Positions 16,507 to 25,305 of a stretch of 64,000 nt of DNA are shown here, piece after piece. The notes under the pieces are model-generated. The model made no database searches, had not been told where the DNA came from, and saw only the letters and a list, made by a program, of their open reading frames with translations. Every line of letters starts with the position of its first letter. The first letter of the stretch is position 1. Origin of the DNA: Autumnicola patrickiae (GTDB lineage Bacteria; Bacteroidota; Bacteroidia; Flavobacteriales; Flavobacteriaceae); contig NZ_JAVRHM010000008.1 in assembly GCF_031846525.1 (NCBI RefSeq), forward strand, positions 1 through 64,000, in the 5' to 3' direction. The position numbers and the translations under genes are program-made.

Positions 16507-17892
16507 ATGAGCTTAATAAAATCGATTTCAGGAATAAGGGGAACAATAGGAGGGAAAACTTCTGAAAATCTAACTCCTATAGATACTGTTAAATTCGCTG
16601 CAGCTTATGGAACCTGGCTTAAAAATGAAAGCCAAAAAGATAAACTTAAAGTTGTTATTGGAAGAGATGCACGAATTTCCGGAAGAATGATTCAGGAGTT
16701 GACAATGAACACTTTAACGGGTCTGGGGATAGATGTTATTGATGTTGGTCTGTCTACAACCCCAACTGTAGAAATAGCTGTACCCTTGGAAGAAGCCGAC
16801 GGTGGAATTATTCTTACGGCCAGCCACAATCCAAAGCAGTGGAATGCCCTTAAACTGCTGAATAAAAATGGAGAATTCCTGGATGGGAAGGAAGGAGCTA
16901 AAATCCTTGACCTTGCCGAAAATGAATCGTTTGATTTTGCTGAAGTAGACAACCTCGGAACAATTACCAAAAAAGAAAATTATATAGACATCCACATCGA
17001 GGAGGTTTTAAAACTGAAACTTGTAGATGTAGAGAAGATTAAAAAAGCAGGATTTAAGGTTGTGGTAGACGGTGTAAATTCTACCGGCGGAATAGCAATT
17101 CCAAAACTACTGAAAAAACTGGGCGTGGAAGTAACAGAGCTTTATTGTGAACCTAACGGACATTTCCCTCATAATCCTGAACCGTTAAAAGAACATTTGG
17201 GAGATATCTGCGCACTTGTAAAAAAGGAAAAAGCAGATTTTGGTATTGTAGTAGATCCAGATGTGGATAGGTTGGCTTTTATAGATGAGAATGGGGAAAT
17301 GTTTGGTGAAGAATATACACTGGTAGCCTGTGCAGATTATGTGTTGAGTAAAACAATAGGTAATACGGTAAGCAATTTGTCTTCTTCAAGAGCTTTAAGA
17401 GATGTGACTAATAAACATAATGGAGAATACAAAGCAAGTGCTGTTGGAGAAGTAAATGTTGTCCAATTAATGAAGGATTCCAATGCAGTTATTGGTGGAG
17501 AAGGAAACGGCGGAATTATTTATCCTGAATCACATTACGGGAGAGATAGTCTTGTGGGAGTAGCCCTGTTTCTTACACATCTTGCAGAAAAACAAATTAG
17601 CGTTTCAGCTCTTCGGAAGGAATATCCTTCATACTTTATGAGCAAAAATAAAATTGAACTGACGCCAGATCTGGATGTAGACGGAATTTTGAAATCAGTC
17701 GAAAAGCGACATAAAGATGAAGAAATATCTACTGTTGATGGTGTGAAAATAGACTTTCCGGATAATTGGGTCCATCTAAGAAAATCAAATACAGAACCAA
17801 TAATCAGGATTTATACAGAAGCAAAAAGCCAGAAAGAGGCAGATGAATTAGCGCAGAAGATGATCAAAGAAATTCAGGATATAGTTTCCTGA
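16507..17892 (+). CDS. glmM: Phosphoglucosamine mutase-type phosphohexomutase
   Basis: The enzyme interconverts glucosamine-6-P and glucosamine-1-P, feeding UDP-GlcNAc for peptidoglycan and the UDP-HexNAc sugars made in the later polysaccharide locus. The 461-residue protein has the phosphoserine loop TASHNPKQWNALK (about 99-111), the Mg-binding DPDVDRL (about 242-248) and the C-terminal phosphate-binding RKSNTEPIIRIYTEA. Phosphoglucomutase/phosphomannomutase activity cannot be excluded from sequence. The start at 16507 follows an AAAAGGAATACC lead-in and the promoter at 16465. Its stop abuts the stop of the convergent acyltransferase gene. Confidence 0.88.
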   Translation: MSLIKSISGIRGTIGGKTSENLTPIDTVKFAAAYGTWLKNESQKDKLKVVIGRDARISGRMIQELTMNTLTGLGIDVIDVGLSTTPTVEIAVPLEEADGGIILTASHNPKQWNALKLLNKNGEFLDGKEGAKILDLAENESFDFAEVDNLGTITKKENYIDIHIEEVLKLKLVDVEKIKKAGFKVVVDGVNSTGGIAIPKLLKKLGVEVTELYCEPNGHFPHNPEPLKEHLGDICALVKKEKADFGIVVDPDVDRLAFIDENGEMFGEEYTLVACADYVLSKTIGNTVSNLSSSRALRDVTNKHNGEYKASAVGEVNVVQLMKDSNAVIGGEGNGGIIYPESHYGRDSLVGVALFLTHLAEKQISVSALRKEYPSYFMSKNKIELTPDLDVDGILKSVEKRHKDEEISTVDGVKIDFPDNWVHLRKSNTEPIIRIYTEAKSQKEADELAQKMIKEIQDIVS

Positions 17893-18798
17893 TCAATCAA
17901 TTATTTGTGCACCTTCAGGAATTGGATTACCACTGTGTTTCCAGCGCTTATGTGTCCAAAGATAAAATTCGGGTTTCTGGCGTATCTGAGTTTCGAGTAA
18001 ATCAAGATAAGTACGTGTGACTTTATGCGCAGGCTCTTGTGCTGCAGAATCTGTTATATTAATTAGTGTAGCAACATAATGTCCTCTCGAAACTTTTTCT
18101 ACGTTCAGATAGAGTACAGCCATGTCGAATTCCCTTGCCAGTTTTTCGGCCCCAACAAAAACAGGAGCTTTTATATTCATAAAATCTGCCCAGTATTTGG
18201 ACTTTATCAATTTTGGGGATTGGTCGGCAACCATAGCGTAAATAGCACGTTTGTTTTCACTTTCATGCTTGGTAATAGTCATAGTCGCTTTTGTAGTCGA
18301 GATAAGTTTGCCCTTAAACCTTCCACGAATATCCCTTACTAATTTATCAAAATGAGGATTTTTAATTTTTTTGTATATGCCGTAGGCGGTTATTTTGAGT
18401 CCATACAACTGTAGCGCAATCATCCACTCATAACTGGCATAATGTCCGCACATCATCATTATACTCTTATCATTATCCTGAAGACGTAGCACTTCTTCAG
18501 GATTTGTGAATTTAAAGCGTTTCCTCAGTTCTTTTTCAGAAATAGTAAGGGTTTTAATCATCTCCAGGAACATGTCGCACATGTGGGAATAAAACTTTTT
18601 CCTTATTCTTAAGCGTTCTTCTTCAGACTTTTCGGGAAAAACCAATTTCAGGTTTTCTTCAACTACTTTTTTACGGTAACCTATAATATGATAAACCAGG
18701 AAAAATACTGCGTCTGATACTGCGTAAAACAACCTGAACGGAAGAATGGAAATAATCCACAACAGGGGATAAACCAACCAAAAAACGAGGGCCTGCAT
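17893..18798 (-). CDS. Lipid A biosynthesis acyltransferase (LpxL/HtrB family)
   Basis: Members add secondary acyl chains to lipid A at the inner membrane. The 301-residue protein has an N-terminal membrane helix (about 4-36), the catalytic HX4E motif HYASYE (about 116-121) preceded by MMMCG, and the MVADQSP segment (about 189-195) typical of the family. The length is usual. Convergent with glmM with no spacer. Its promoter box (18813-18820) stands back to back with that of the rhomboid gene. An ornithine- or amino-lipid acyltransferase is an alternative. Confidence 0.87.
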   Translation of the reverse strand: MQALVFWLVYPLLWIISILPFRLFYAVSDAVFFLVYHIIGYRKKVVEENLKLVFPEKSEEERLRIRKKFYSHMCDMFLEMIKTLTISEKELRKRFKFTNPEEVLRLQDNDKSIMMMCGHYASYEWMIALQLYGLKITAYGIYKKIKNPHFDKLVRDIRGRFKGKLISTTKATMTITKHESENKRAIYAMVADQSPKLIKSKYWADFMNIKAPVFVGAEKLAREFDMAVLYLNVEKVSRGHYVATLINITDSAAQEPAHKVTRTYLDLLETQIRQKPEFYLWTHKRWKHSGNPIPEGAQIID

Positions 18799-18812
18799 AA
18801 AAAAAGTTTCAG

Positions 18813-18831
18813 CAAATATATGGTATATTTG
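18813..18831. promoter_or_regulatory. Back-to-back divergent -7 boxes
   Basis: CAAATATA - TGG - TATATTTG is a perfect 8+3+8 inverted repeat. The right arm (18824-18831) is a TAnnTTTG box for the rhomboid gene; the left arm, read on the minus strand (18813-18820), is the same box for the acyltransferase gene. Both sit at suitable distances from their start codons (20 and 15 bases), so the two promoters overlap. Confidence 0.6.
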
Positions 18832-18850
18832 GCACTAAACTTAAGCAGAT

Positions 18851-19498
18851 ATGGGAGATTTGAGTCTGGTGACTATCATAATAATTGCAGCAAATGTAAT
18901 AATTTCATTTAAGGGATTTAATGATGATGCCTTCTTTGAAAAATATAAATTTAATGTTGGGGATATTAAGAGCGGTGCAAAATATCAAATAATAACATCG
19001 GGCTTTTTGCATGTAAATACCACCCACCTTTTTGTGAATATGCTTACCCTTTATTTCTTTGCAAATGTGGTTATTTACGGATTGGGAAGTACGGGATTTG
19101 TGCTTGTTTACATCGCCAGTTTAATCCTGGGAAATTTACTTTCTTACTTTTTTCATAAAAATGAATTAAATTATAGAGCAGTTGGCGCCAGTGGTGCAGT
19201 AATGGGGATTTTATATTCGGCAATTTTATTACGGCCAGATATGATGCTTGGTCTGTTTTTTGTAATTCCTATTCCTGCTTATGTATTTGGAATTGGTTAT
19301 TTACTTTACACGATCTGGGGCATGAAAAAGCAGATTGGAAATATAGGGCATGATGCCCATTTTGGTGGTGCAGCGGGAGGATATCTTCTCACACTGGTAT
19401 TGGCTCCGTGGGTTTTTGAAAGTCATTTACTAATGGTGGTGCTTTTAGCAATTCCACTGGTAATTTTATTTGTATTGCAGAAAATGGGAAAAATTTGA
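18851..19498 (+). CDS. Rhomboid family intramembrane serine protease
   Basis: The 215-residue polytopic membrane protein has the rhomboid signatures: HLFVNM in the second helix (His/Asn of the oxyanion region, about 59-64), the catalytic Ser in GASGAVMG (about 115-122) and the catalytic His in the GHDAHFGGAAGG helix (about 165-176). About six transmembrane helices can be drawn. It cleaves substrates within the inner membrane; its substrate is unknown. Divergent from the acyltransferase gene with overlapping promoters; the SIMPL gene follows after 25 bases and may be cotranscribed. Confidence 0.9.
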   Translation: MGDLSLVTIIIIAANVIISFKGFNDDAFFEKYKFNVGDIKSGAKYQIITSGFLHVNTTHLFVNMLTLYFFANVVIYGLGSTGFVLVYIASLILGNLLSYFFHKNELNYRAVGASGAVMGILYSAILLRPDMMLGLFFVIPIPAYVFGIGYLLYTIWGMKKQIGNIGHDAHFGGAAGGYLLTLVLAPWVFESHLLMVVLLAIPLVILFVLQKMGKI

Positions 19499-19523
19499 TG
19501 TTTAACTAAGTGTAACAATTAAT

Positions 19524-20210
19524 ATGAATATGATAAAGAAAATTTTTATCCTGATGGCAATTTTAATCGCTGTAGGAGCAGGGGCGCAGGAAAACCAATC
19601 CAACCTTGTAAACGTTACGGGTGAAGGTACGGTGAATGTCGTACCGGACCAAGTAGTTATTAAGGCTCGCATTGAGCATGAGGGGGAGAGCGCAACCGCC
19701 GTCAAGAAACAAAATGACGAAGCAGTAAATAATGTAATTAAATTTTTAAAAAAAGCAGGTGTTCAGGAGAAAAATATAAATACAGATTATATAAGACTGA
19801 ATAAATCATACAATTACAATGAGAAGACGTATTCTTTTTCAGCAAACCAGGCGATTTCCATTACGTTGGAAGATATTAAAGATTACGAAATGATCATGTC
19901 GGGATTACTGGAGGAAGGGCTTAATAGAATTGATGGCGTGGAATTTAAATCTTCGGAAGCTAAAAAATATGAAACTGAAGCCCGTAAAAAAGCAGTTTTG
20001 GATGCTAAGAGAAAGGCAGAAGAACTAGTAGCTCCCTTAGATCAGGAAATTGGAAAGGCAGTCGCTATAACTGAAGGGACAATTAACAGTCCGCAACCAA
20101 TGTACAGGATGGCGATGATGGAGGATAGCAGTAAAAGTAGTCCCGAATCCATAGCTCCGGGTGAAATGGAAATCACCGTAAATGTAAATGTCGGTTTTCT
20201 TCTGAAGTAA
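19524..20210 (+). CDS. SIMPL domain (DUF541) exported protein
   Basis: The 228-residue protein begins with a signal peptide (MNMIKKIFILMAILIAVGAGA, then QENQS). The rest is the SIMPL/DUF541 domain: VTGEGTVNVVPDQVVIKARIE (about 31-51), a central VKKQNDEAVNNVIKFLKKAGV helix and the closing GEMEITVNVNVGFLLK strand. Family members are periplasmic or outer-membrane-associated and related to BP26 channel-like assemblies; function is mostly unknown. Start chosen at the ATG that gives an intact signal peptide. Confidence 0.87.
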   Translation: MNMIKKIFILMAILIAVGAGAQENQSNLVNVTGEGTVNVVPDQVVIKARIEHEGESATAVKKQNDEAVNNVIKFLKKAGVQEKNINTDYIRLNKSYNYNEKTYSFSANQAISITLEDIKDYEMIMSGLLEEGLNRIDGVEFKSSEAKKYETEARKKAVLDAKRKAEELVAPLDQEIGKAVAITEGTINSPQPMYRMAMMEDSSKSSPESIAPGEMEITVNVNVGFLLK

Positions 20211-20244
20211 TTCAGCCAAGTCAGCATTTTAGAGAGCATGCCTT

Positions 20245-20263
20245 AAAATGGCAATTTTCGTGC
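20245..20263 (+). repeat. Dispersed 19-bp repeat, copy R7
   Basis: AAAATGGCAATTTTCGTGC, three mismatches, preceded by AGAGAGCATGCCTT. It lies just after the SIMPL gene. Confidence 0.6.
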
Positions 20264-20285
20264 TCCTGGAAATACTAAGTCAAAG

Positions 20286-20321
20286 AAAATGTCTTTCGGG
20301 ATTTTTCCTGAAAGACATTTT
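20286..20321. terminator. Bidirectional terminator hairpin
   Basis: AAAATGTCTTTCGGG and CCTGAAAGACATTTT pair across an ATTTTT loop (one G-T pair), with A-rich and T-rich flanks. It separates the convergent SIMPL and TlpA-like genes and can serve both. Confidence 0.8.
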
Positions 20322-20362
20322 TGGGTTCATGCTTTTTTTCTGAATTTATATGTTCAGCAACA

Positions 20363-20383
20363 GGTCGATAATTGGTGAATTTT
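20363..20383 (-). repeat. Dispersed 19-bp repeat, inverted copy R8
   Basis: GGTCGATAATTGGTGAATTTT is the reverse complement of the consensus with a two-base insertion. It faces copy R7 across the terminator. Confidence 0.5.
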
Positions 20384-20431
20384 GGACTAAACTTTTGAAA
20401 CAACTTCAAGAAAGCTTTAAAACTTCCAATT

Positions 20432-21553
20432 TTAATTTAATAGTTCACGCACTCTTTCCTCCAATTCATCTCCGCGCAAATCGCGATCTACAATTACACC
20501 ATTTTCATCAAGAATAAACGTTGCCGGTATAGCTTCAATATTATAAAGTCTTGCTACAGGATCCTGCCAAAATTCTAAATGGGAAACCTGTTGCCACTCC
20601 AGCCCGTCTTCCTCAATGGCTTGTAACCATTTATCCTTTTGACCAGGACGATCCAGAGAAACCCCGATGATATTTAGACCCTCCTCGTGGTATTTATCAT
20701 AAATTTTTACCACATTGGGGTTTTCCACACGACAAGGCTTGCACCAGGCGGCCCAAAAGTCGATAATTGTCACTTTTCCCATAGCGTCTGAAAGGGAAAG
20801 TTCAGTCCCATCTGGTGTTGGGGCAGTAAATTCGGGAGCTTTACTTCCTATAGCCACAGTACCTTGTTTTTCCAAAGTTTCCTTCAGACTTTTACCAAGG
20901 GTAGTTTCTTTTAAATCTTCAGAAAGATTGCTGTACATTTCCTGAATCTCTTTTACCGGATGAACTTTCATACTAAGCATGTCCATAAGGATCATGAGCG
21001 ACACGTAAGAATCCTGATTTTCTTCAAGGATTTTCTTTTTGGCGACAGCGTCATTATCTTTTATTTCCTGTTCTGTTGCCTGTAAAGTCTCAAACCTGGA
21101 AGAATCCTGCTCGTTGTACGCCTGTTGCATTTCTGCACGACCGGCAGTTATCTTACGATTAACTTCCTTTAAATGGGTCATGTACTGGTTTAAAGCACGG
21201 TTTTCTTTACCCCCGGTTATCTTGGAACTCCTCAGGCTGTCTTTGTAAGCTTCAATATTTATTTTCTCGTTTTCAGAAATATAAATAATATTACCACCTA
21301 TTCCCTGGAAGGAAATAAAGCTCATATTTGGCTGTTCATTATCCTCAAGATCAATTTCAAATTTGCCATTTTGAACCTGCGTTGTGTCTATTACTGCAGG
21401 TCTTTCAGTTTCCTCGCTAATTTCAGAAATATATACATCGGTGCCATCTTCAACACCTTTAATGCTTCCGCTAAGGTAGTAGCCTTTTTCATCTTCTTCT
21501 TGACAGGAAGCCGCCAAAAGGGCAAAAGCAAATAAGATTATTAAATTCCGCAT
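20432..21553 (-). CDS. TlpA-like thioredoxin-fold lipoprotein with DUF4369-type N-domain
   Basis: A thiol-disulfide oxidoreductase anchored in the cell envelope. The 373-residue product starts with a lipoprotein signal (MRNLIILFAFALLAASC, Cys17), has a DUF4369-like beta domain (about 25-130), a helical linker and a thioredoxin/AhpC domain (about 235-373) with redox motif WAAWCKPC and the cis-Pro region EAIPATFIL. It probably keeps periplasmic thiols reduced or assists cytochrome maturation. The ATG at 21553 is chosen because the -7 box at 21577-21584 lies downstream of the longer reading-frame start and because only this start gives a lipobox. Confidence 0.87.
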   Translation of the reverse strand: MRNLIILFAFALLAASCQEEDEKGYYLSGSIKGVEDGTDVYISEISEETERPAVIDTTQVQNGKFEIDLEDNEQPNMSFISFQGIGGNIIYISENEKINIEAYKDSLRSSKITGGKENRALNQYMTHLKEVNRKITAGRAEMQQAYNEQDSSRFETLQATEQEIKDNDAVAKKKILEENQDSYVSLMILMDMLSMKVHPVKEIQEMYSNLSEDLKETTLGKSLKETLEKQGTVAIGSKAPEFTAPTPDGTELSLSDAMGKVTIIDFWAAWCKPCRVENPNVVKIYDKYHEEGLNIIGVSLDRPGQKDKWLQAIEEDGLEWQQVSHLEFWQDPVARLYNIEAIPATFILDENGVIVDRDLRGDELEERVRELLN

Positions 21554-21576
21554 AAAAAATAGAGTTTGTTTTACTG

Positions 21577-21584
21577 CAAAAATA
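21577..21584 (-). promoter_or_regulatory. Predicted -7 box of TlpA-like gene
   Basis: TATTTTTG on the minus strand, 23 bases before the ATG at 21553. It supports the shorter start. Confidence 0.5.
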
Positions 21585-21679
21585 AGCAACTGTAGTGGCA
21601 AAATTTAGCATTTCCAGTAAAATCTTGTTAATATTTGTTAATTTAAGTCTTTGTAAGATTCAGTAAAATATAGAACAGG

Positions 21680-21687
21680 TAATTTTG
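21680..21687 (+). promoter_or_regulatory. Predicted -7 box of GAF protein gene
   Basis: TAATTTTG fits TAnnTTTG and ends 17 bases before the start codon at 21705. TTTG at 21650-21653 is a possible -33 box, although the spacer is long. Confidence 0.4.
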
Positions 21688-21704
21688 TAAGATATTAAAG
21701 CATT

Positions 21705-24074
21705 ATGAAGGAACAAAAGGAAGATTTTCCCTTAGAGATTAAGATAAGTTTTCACAAGGTAATTGAACAGTATGAAGCTGAATTAAAAAAGGATCACAAC
21801 AAGATTGCCGACAACTATATGAAGGAGGTAATGGAATATATTTCTACTTTTCCTGAACTTACTGAAGGAATTAGGAATGCAGGGGATCTTAAAAAATATG
21901 AAGAGCCAATAAAGATTTTGTTGAATGATCTTTTTCCTACAGTGCTCACCAATAATGAAATTAAAGCTGCATCTATACCTTTTCACAATATTTTATTTAA
22001 TTCTTCCAGAAGATTAAAGAACATCCTGAAACTCGCCGGTGAAGATTTTGTGCTGGAGACAAGAAATATAGACCAGGATACGCATTACATTAATGCCTGT
22101 ATTAATATCCTGAAGGAGGAATATGGATATGAAATTGATTTCTCTCGACCGCTTTATTATGATATCCCAGATGAAAATGGTGTGCTCCGGCATTACAGAA
22201 TAGCAGTAAATGGTGATTTTGTTGATGTGATTCCTAAGGAAAATGCACCTGAAATTACTCAGGAAGATGTAGACCTTCTTATTCAGAATATAGATGACAT
22301 TGAGCTTTGGAAGGAGAAATTCCCTCCTTGTAGCTATATTTTTAAAGGATTTACAATTGTTAATTTAACAGATGTTACCATAGACGATTCTATTTCGAAG
22401 TTAAAAACAACATTGTTGTACAATGAATCTTCAGAGAAAGATGAGCTAAAAAGCCTTGAAGAAATATTTCGTTCTATTTATAAAATTCCAGATCTGCGTG
22501 TTGGGTTTACAGTATTTGACTCTTCAGAAAAAAGTTTTGAGCCTTTGGAGAGCAACGAAGCCAAAAGTTTTCTTTTGAATGACAGGACATCTGTTAAAAG
22601 TGAGGAAGGATTATGTAAGGAAGCATATAAAAAGCTGATTGAAGGACATAGTTATTTTTCAATTTCCAGTGTAGATTCTTATGCAAGAAAAACCGGGGAT
22701 AATGTGCTTTCCCAAAATCTTAAAGCAAATAATGTAAAGAGCTGCATTCTGGCGCCAGTAGCAAAAAAGAATCGGTTACTCGGTATCCTGGAATTGGTTT
22801 CTGAAAGAAAAAATGAGCTGCATAGCATAAATGCACTGAAACTGGACGAAATTCTCCCATACATTGTAACAGCCGTAGAGCGTAACCGGTCAGACTTTGA
22901 AAATCGTGTAAAAGCAGTTATTCAAAGCGAATGTACTTCTATTCACCCTAGTGTTCTTTGGATTTTTGAGAAGGAAGCGAGAAAATTTATACATGATCTT
23001 GATGATGACGGTTTGGCCTCATTTAAGGATATCAGCTTTAAAAATGTTTATCCCTTATATGGGCAGATTGATATTGTAGCATCTTCGGAAGCCCGGAATA
23101 CTGCCATTCAGAAGGATCTTTTAATTCAATTGGACAGTATTCTGGATATTCTTAAAGAAGGATCTAAAATAGAAGAACTATCAATTTACGAACAGGTAAG
23201 ATTCAGGATTTCTGAATTTAAAGAAGAGCTTAACGAAGGTTTAAACGCTTCCAGTGAGCAGAAAATCTCAAATCTGCTTCAGAAGGAAGTAAATCCTATA
23301 ATGTCGCACCTTAGAAGACAATCTGAAGAATTAAAGCAAAAGGTAGAGGAGTATCAATCCCTGCTTAATTCTGAAACGGGGCTAGTATATGATGAAAGAA
23401 AAAAATACGATGATACCGTCCAGCATGTAAATAGGACGATGTCCCGTTATATTGACAGGAAGCAGGTACAGGCGCAAAAAATCTATCCACATTATTTTGA
23501 GAGATATAAAACAGATGGGGTAGACCACAACATTTATATTGGACCATCGATGGCGAACAATAAGCCTTTTAATAAGATTTACCTTTACAATTTAAGGCTA
23601 TGGCAGCTAAGTACAATGTGCGAAATGGAAAACCGGTTTTATCAACTCCAGGAAACTACTCCTATAAAACTTGATGCGGCTTCTTTAATACTTGTTTACA
23701 ACAGTACAATGTCTATAAGGTACCGTATGGATGAAAAGAAATTTGATGTTGACGGCACCTATAATGCGCGTTATGAAATTATTAAAAAGCGGATTGATAA
23801 AGCCTACATAAAAGATACGGAAGAAAGGATCACCCAAAAGGGTAAAATAGCAATTATATATTCCCAGAGAAGTGACGAAAGGGAGTATTTGAGATATATA
23901 AAATACCTCCAGGCCAAGAAATACCTGGGAGAAGAAGTAGAACTGCTGGAATTGCAGGATGTTCAGGGAGTTATTGGGCTAAAGGCGATAAGGGTAAATA
24001 TACTTTACTCTACCGGAGATAATCCTGAAGAGGAAAATATAACTTACGAAAACCTGATGCAGGAACTACATTAG
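21705..24074 (+). CDS. GAF domain-containing protein of unknown function
   Basis: A 789-residue soluble protein without signal peptide or membrane helices. A GAF-like region is suggested at about 290-400 (LRVGFTVFDSSEKSF, then NVKSCILAPVAKKNRLLGILELVSERKNELHSINALKLDEILPYIVTAVERN). A coiled-coil-rich segment at about 480-590 and a long conserved C-terminal part (about 590-789) match no domain I know. It lacks the His kinase, cyclase and GGDEF motifs that usually accompany GAF domains, so its output is unknown. Full-length relatives occur in Flavobacteriia. Its last nine bases overlap the end of the convergent HD-PycTM gene. Confidence 0.7.
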   Translation: MKEQKEDFPLEIKISFHKVIEQYEAELKKDHNKIADNYMKEVMEYISTFPELTEGIRNAGDLKKYEEPIKILLNDLFPTVLTNNEIKAASIPFHNILFNSSRRLKNILKLAGEDFVLETRNIDQDTHYINACINILKEEYGYEIDFSRPLYYDIPDENGVLRHYRIAVNGDFVDVIPKENAPEITQEDVDLLIQNIDDIELWKEKFPPCSYIFKGFTIVNLTDVTIDDSISKLKTTLLYNESSEKDELKSLEEIFRSIYKIPDLRVGFTVFDSSEKSFEPLESNEAKSFLLNDRTSVKSEEGLCKEAYKKLIEGHSYFSISSVDSYARKTGDNVLSQNLKANNVKSCILAPVAKKNRLLGILELVSERKNELHSINALKLDEILPYIVTAVERNRSDFENRVKAVIQSECTSIHPSVLWIFEKEARKFIHDLDDDGLASFKDISFKNVYPLYGQIDIVASSEARNTAIQKDLLIQLDSILDILKEGSKIEELSIYEQVRFRISEFKEELNEGLNASSEQKISNLLQKEVNPIMSHLRRQSEELKQKVEEYQSLLNSETGLVYDERKKYDDTVQHVNRTMSRYIDRKQVQAQKIYPHYFERYKTDGVDHNIYIGPSMANNKPFNKIYLYNLRLWQLSTMCEMENRFYQLQETTPIKLDAASLILVYNSTMSIRYRMDEKKFDVDGTYNARYEIIKKRIDKAYIKDTEERITQKGKIAIIYSQRSDEREYLRYIKYLQAKKYLGEEVELLELQDVQGVIGLKAIRVNILYSTGDNPEEENITYENLMQELH

Positions 24075-25250
24075 ATAGAAGCCTACAATAAAGCTTATTA
24101 CCGACACAATTATACCTACCATAAAAACTGTGTAGGTAATTCTTAGCAAAAAATATTTCCTGTGCAGGACCTTACCCAGCAGGTGTAAATCCAGCATCAG
24201 GGATTCATATACATAATCTTTATCTTTTATCATTTCCTGCATTCCCCAACGGAATTGTTCAAATGGCATTTTATGAAAATTGCCAAAAAACAACAGGTTC
24301 ACTTCCCTGTCTTCCACCTGTTTCTTTGTAAATTCTCCACTGGTTACATTAGGTCTTGTGGACATAATTGAGAGAATAATAGAAGCCACACTAAATAAAA
24401 TAAGAATCATGCTGGGAATAAGCAGGTGCTTATTAGACGCCGCGTCTAGTTTGGGGATAAGATTCGCAAGAGCCAGGGAAATTATTATCGCGTTTACAGA
24501 TAATAAAATGTTGGCTTTGGTATCTGCAATATCACTTAATTTAATATGGTTTCTTAGGGTAACCCGAAACATCGTCTGTATACTTCTTTCGGGATTATCA
24601 TTTTTATATTGAGCTTTGAGCCTCGCCTTATGCTCTTCTTTCTGAAGCTTCTTTTGTCTTTTTTTCTGATCTTCAATAAGCTCCAAAAGGTTTTCTTCCT
24701 TCTTTGGTTTCCAGTTCTCCAGAGCATATGTGGTATAATACTGATGCTTTTCTGTAAAAACCCTTATATTTTCCTGAATCCATTCTTCTCCGGTGAAATT
24801 TTTTATATTGTGAAGCTGGAGTTCCTGTCTTAAAAATTCACTGGCCTCCTCAAAATACTCTTTGGCGAAGTGAGAAGTATCTGCATCCCTGATAATTCTT
24901 TCAGCTTCAGTTTGCGGTTGGTTATCAAACTTTGTGGCATTTATTATTTTTGCGACTTCAGAAATAAGCTCATTGGTAGCATTATTTTCCTTAAGAAAAT
25001 TAGTGGCAATTTTTACACTTTCTTCTTCGTGACCATAATATGTTTTCGTGTAACCCGTGTCATGAAGCCAGGCTCCGAGTAGTAGAGCCTCTTCTTCTTT
25101 AACATTAATTTCAGAATTTTCGACTATTTCTTTAGTACTTTTAACTACACGCTCAGTATGCTTGTAGTTGTGGTATATATAGGTGTTTGGGAGCTTTTCT
25201 TTAAAAAGATTTTGCACAAAACTATCTGCTTTCTCAACGAGGTTATTCAT
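24066..25250 (-). CDS. HD phosphohydrolase fused to PycTM (Pycsar effector-type) membrane domain
   Basis: The 394-residue protein joins an HD-type metal phosphohydrolase (about 1-180) to a transmembrane module related to Pycsar effectors (PycTM/DUF5706, about 220-394). HD ligands are visible: His31 in YHNYKHTERVV, the His63-Asp64 pair in WLHDTGY, His74 and Asp122 in IRDADTSHF. A charged helical linker (185-220) precedes the PycTM motif ADTKANILLSVN (242-253) and three membrane helices (about 246-265, 276-296, 367-393). HD enzymes hydrolyse nucleotide phosphates; PycTM proteins disrupt membranes in response to cyclic nucleotides. No cyclase is nearby. The ATG at 25250 is preferred over an upstream ATG that overlaps the divergent gene. 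Confidence 0.82.
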   Translation of the reverse strand: MNNLVEKADSFVQNLFKEKLPNTYIYHNYKHTERVVKSTKEIVENSEINVKEEEALLLGAWLHDTGYTKTYYGHEEESVKIATNFLKENNATNELISEVAKIINATKFDNQPQTEAERIIRDADTSHFAKEYFEEASEFLRQELQLHNIKNFTGEEWIQENIRVFTEKHQYYTTYALENWKPKKEENLLELIEDQKKRQKKLQKEEHKARLKAQYKNDNPERSIQTMFRVTLRNHIKLSDIADTKANILLSVNAIIISLALANLIPKLDAASNKHLLIPSMILILFSVASIILSIMSTRPNVTSGEFTKKQVEDREVNLLFFGNFHKMPFEQFRWGMQEMIKDKDYVYESLMLDLHLLGKVLHRKYFLLRITYTVFMVGIIVSVISFIVGFYLM

Positions 25251-25305
25251 GTACCGGATGCTTAATTTTTCTTGCCAAATTACAAAAAATAATCCCAAAC
25301 TGTTT

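Noticed and set aside
21705..25250. Complete Pycsar defence operon
   Set aside because: The PycTM-like module is present, but no uridylate/cytidylate cyclase motif was found in the neighbouring genes, including the GAF protein.
25183..25305. N-terminal extension of the phosphatase gene
   Set aside because: The extension is antisense to the HD gene, has no signal peptide, and the ATG at 25306 gives a proper lipobox.
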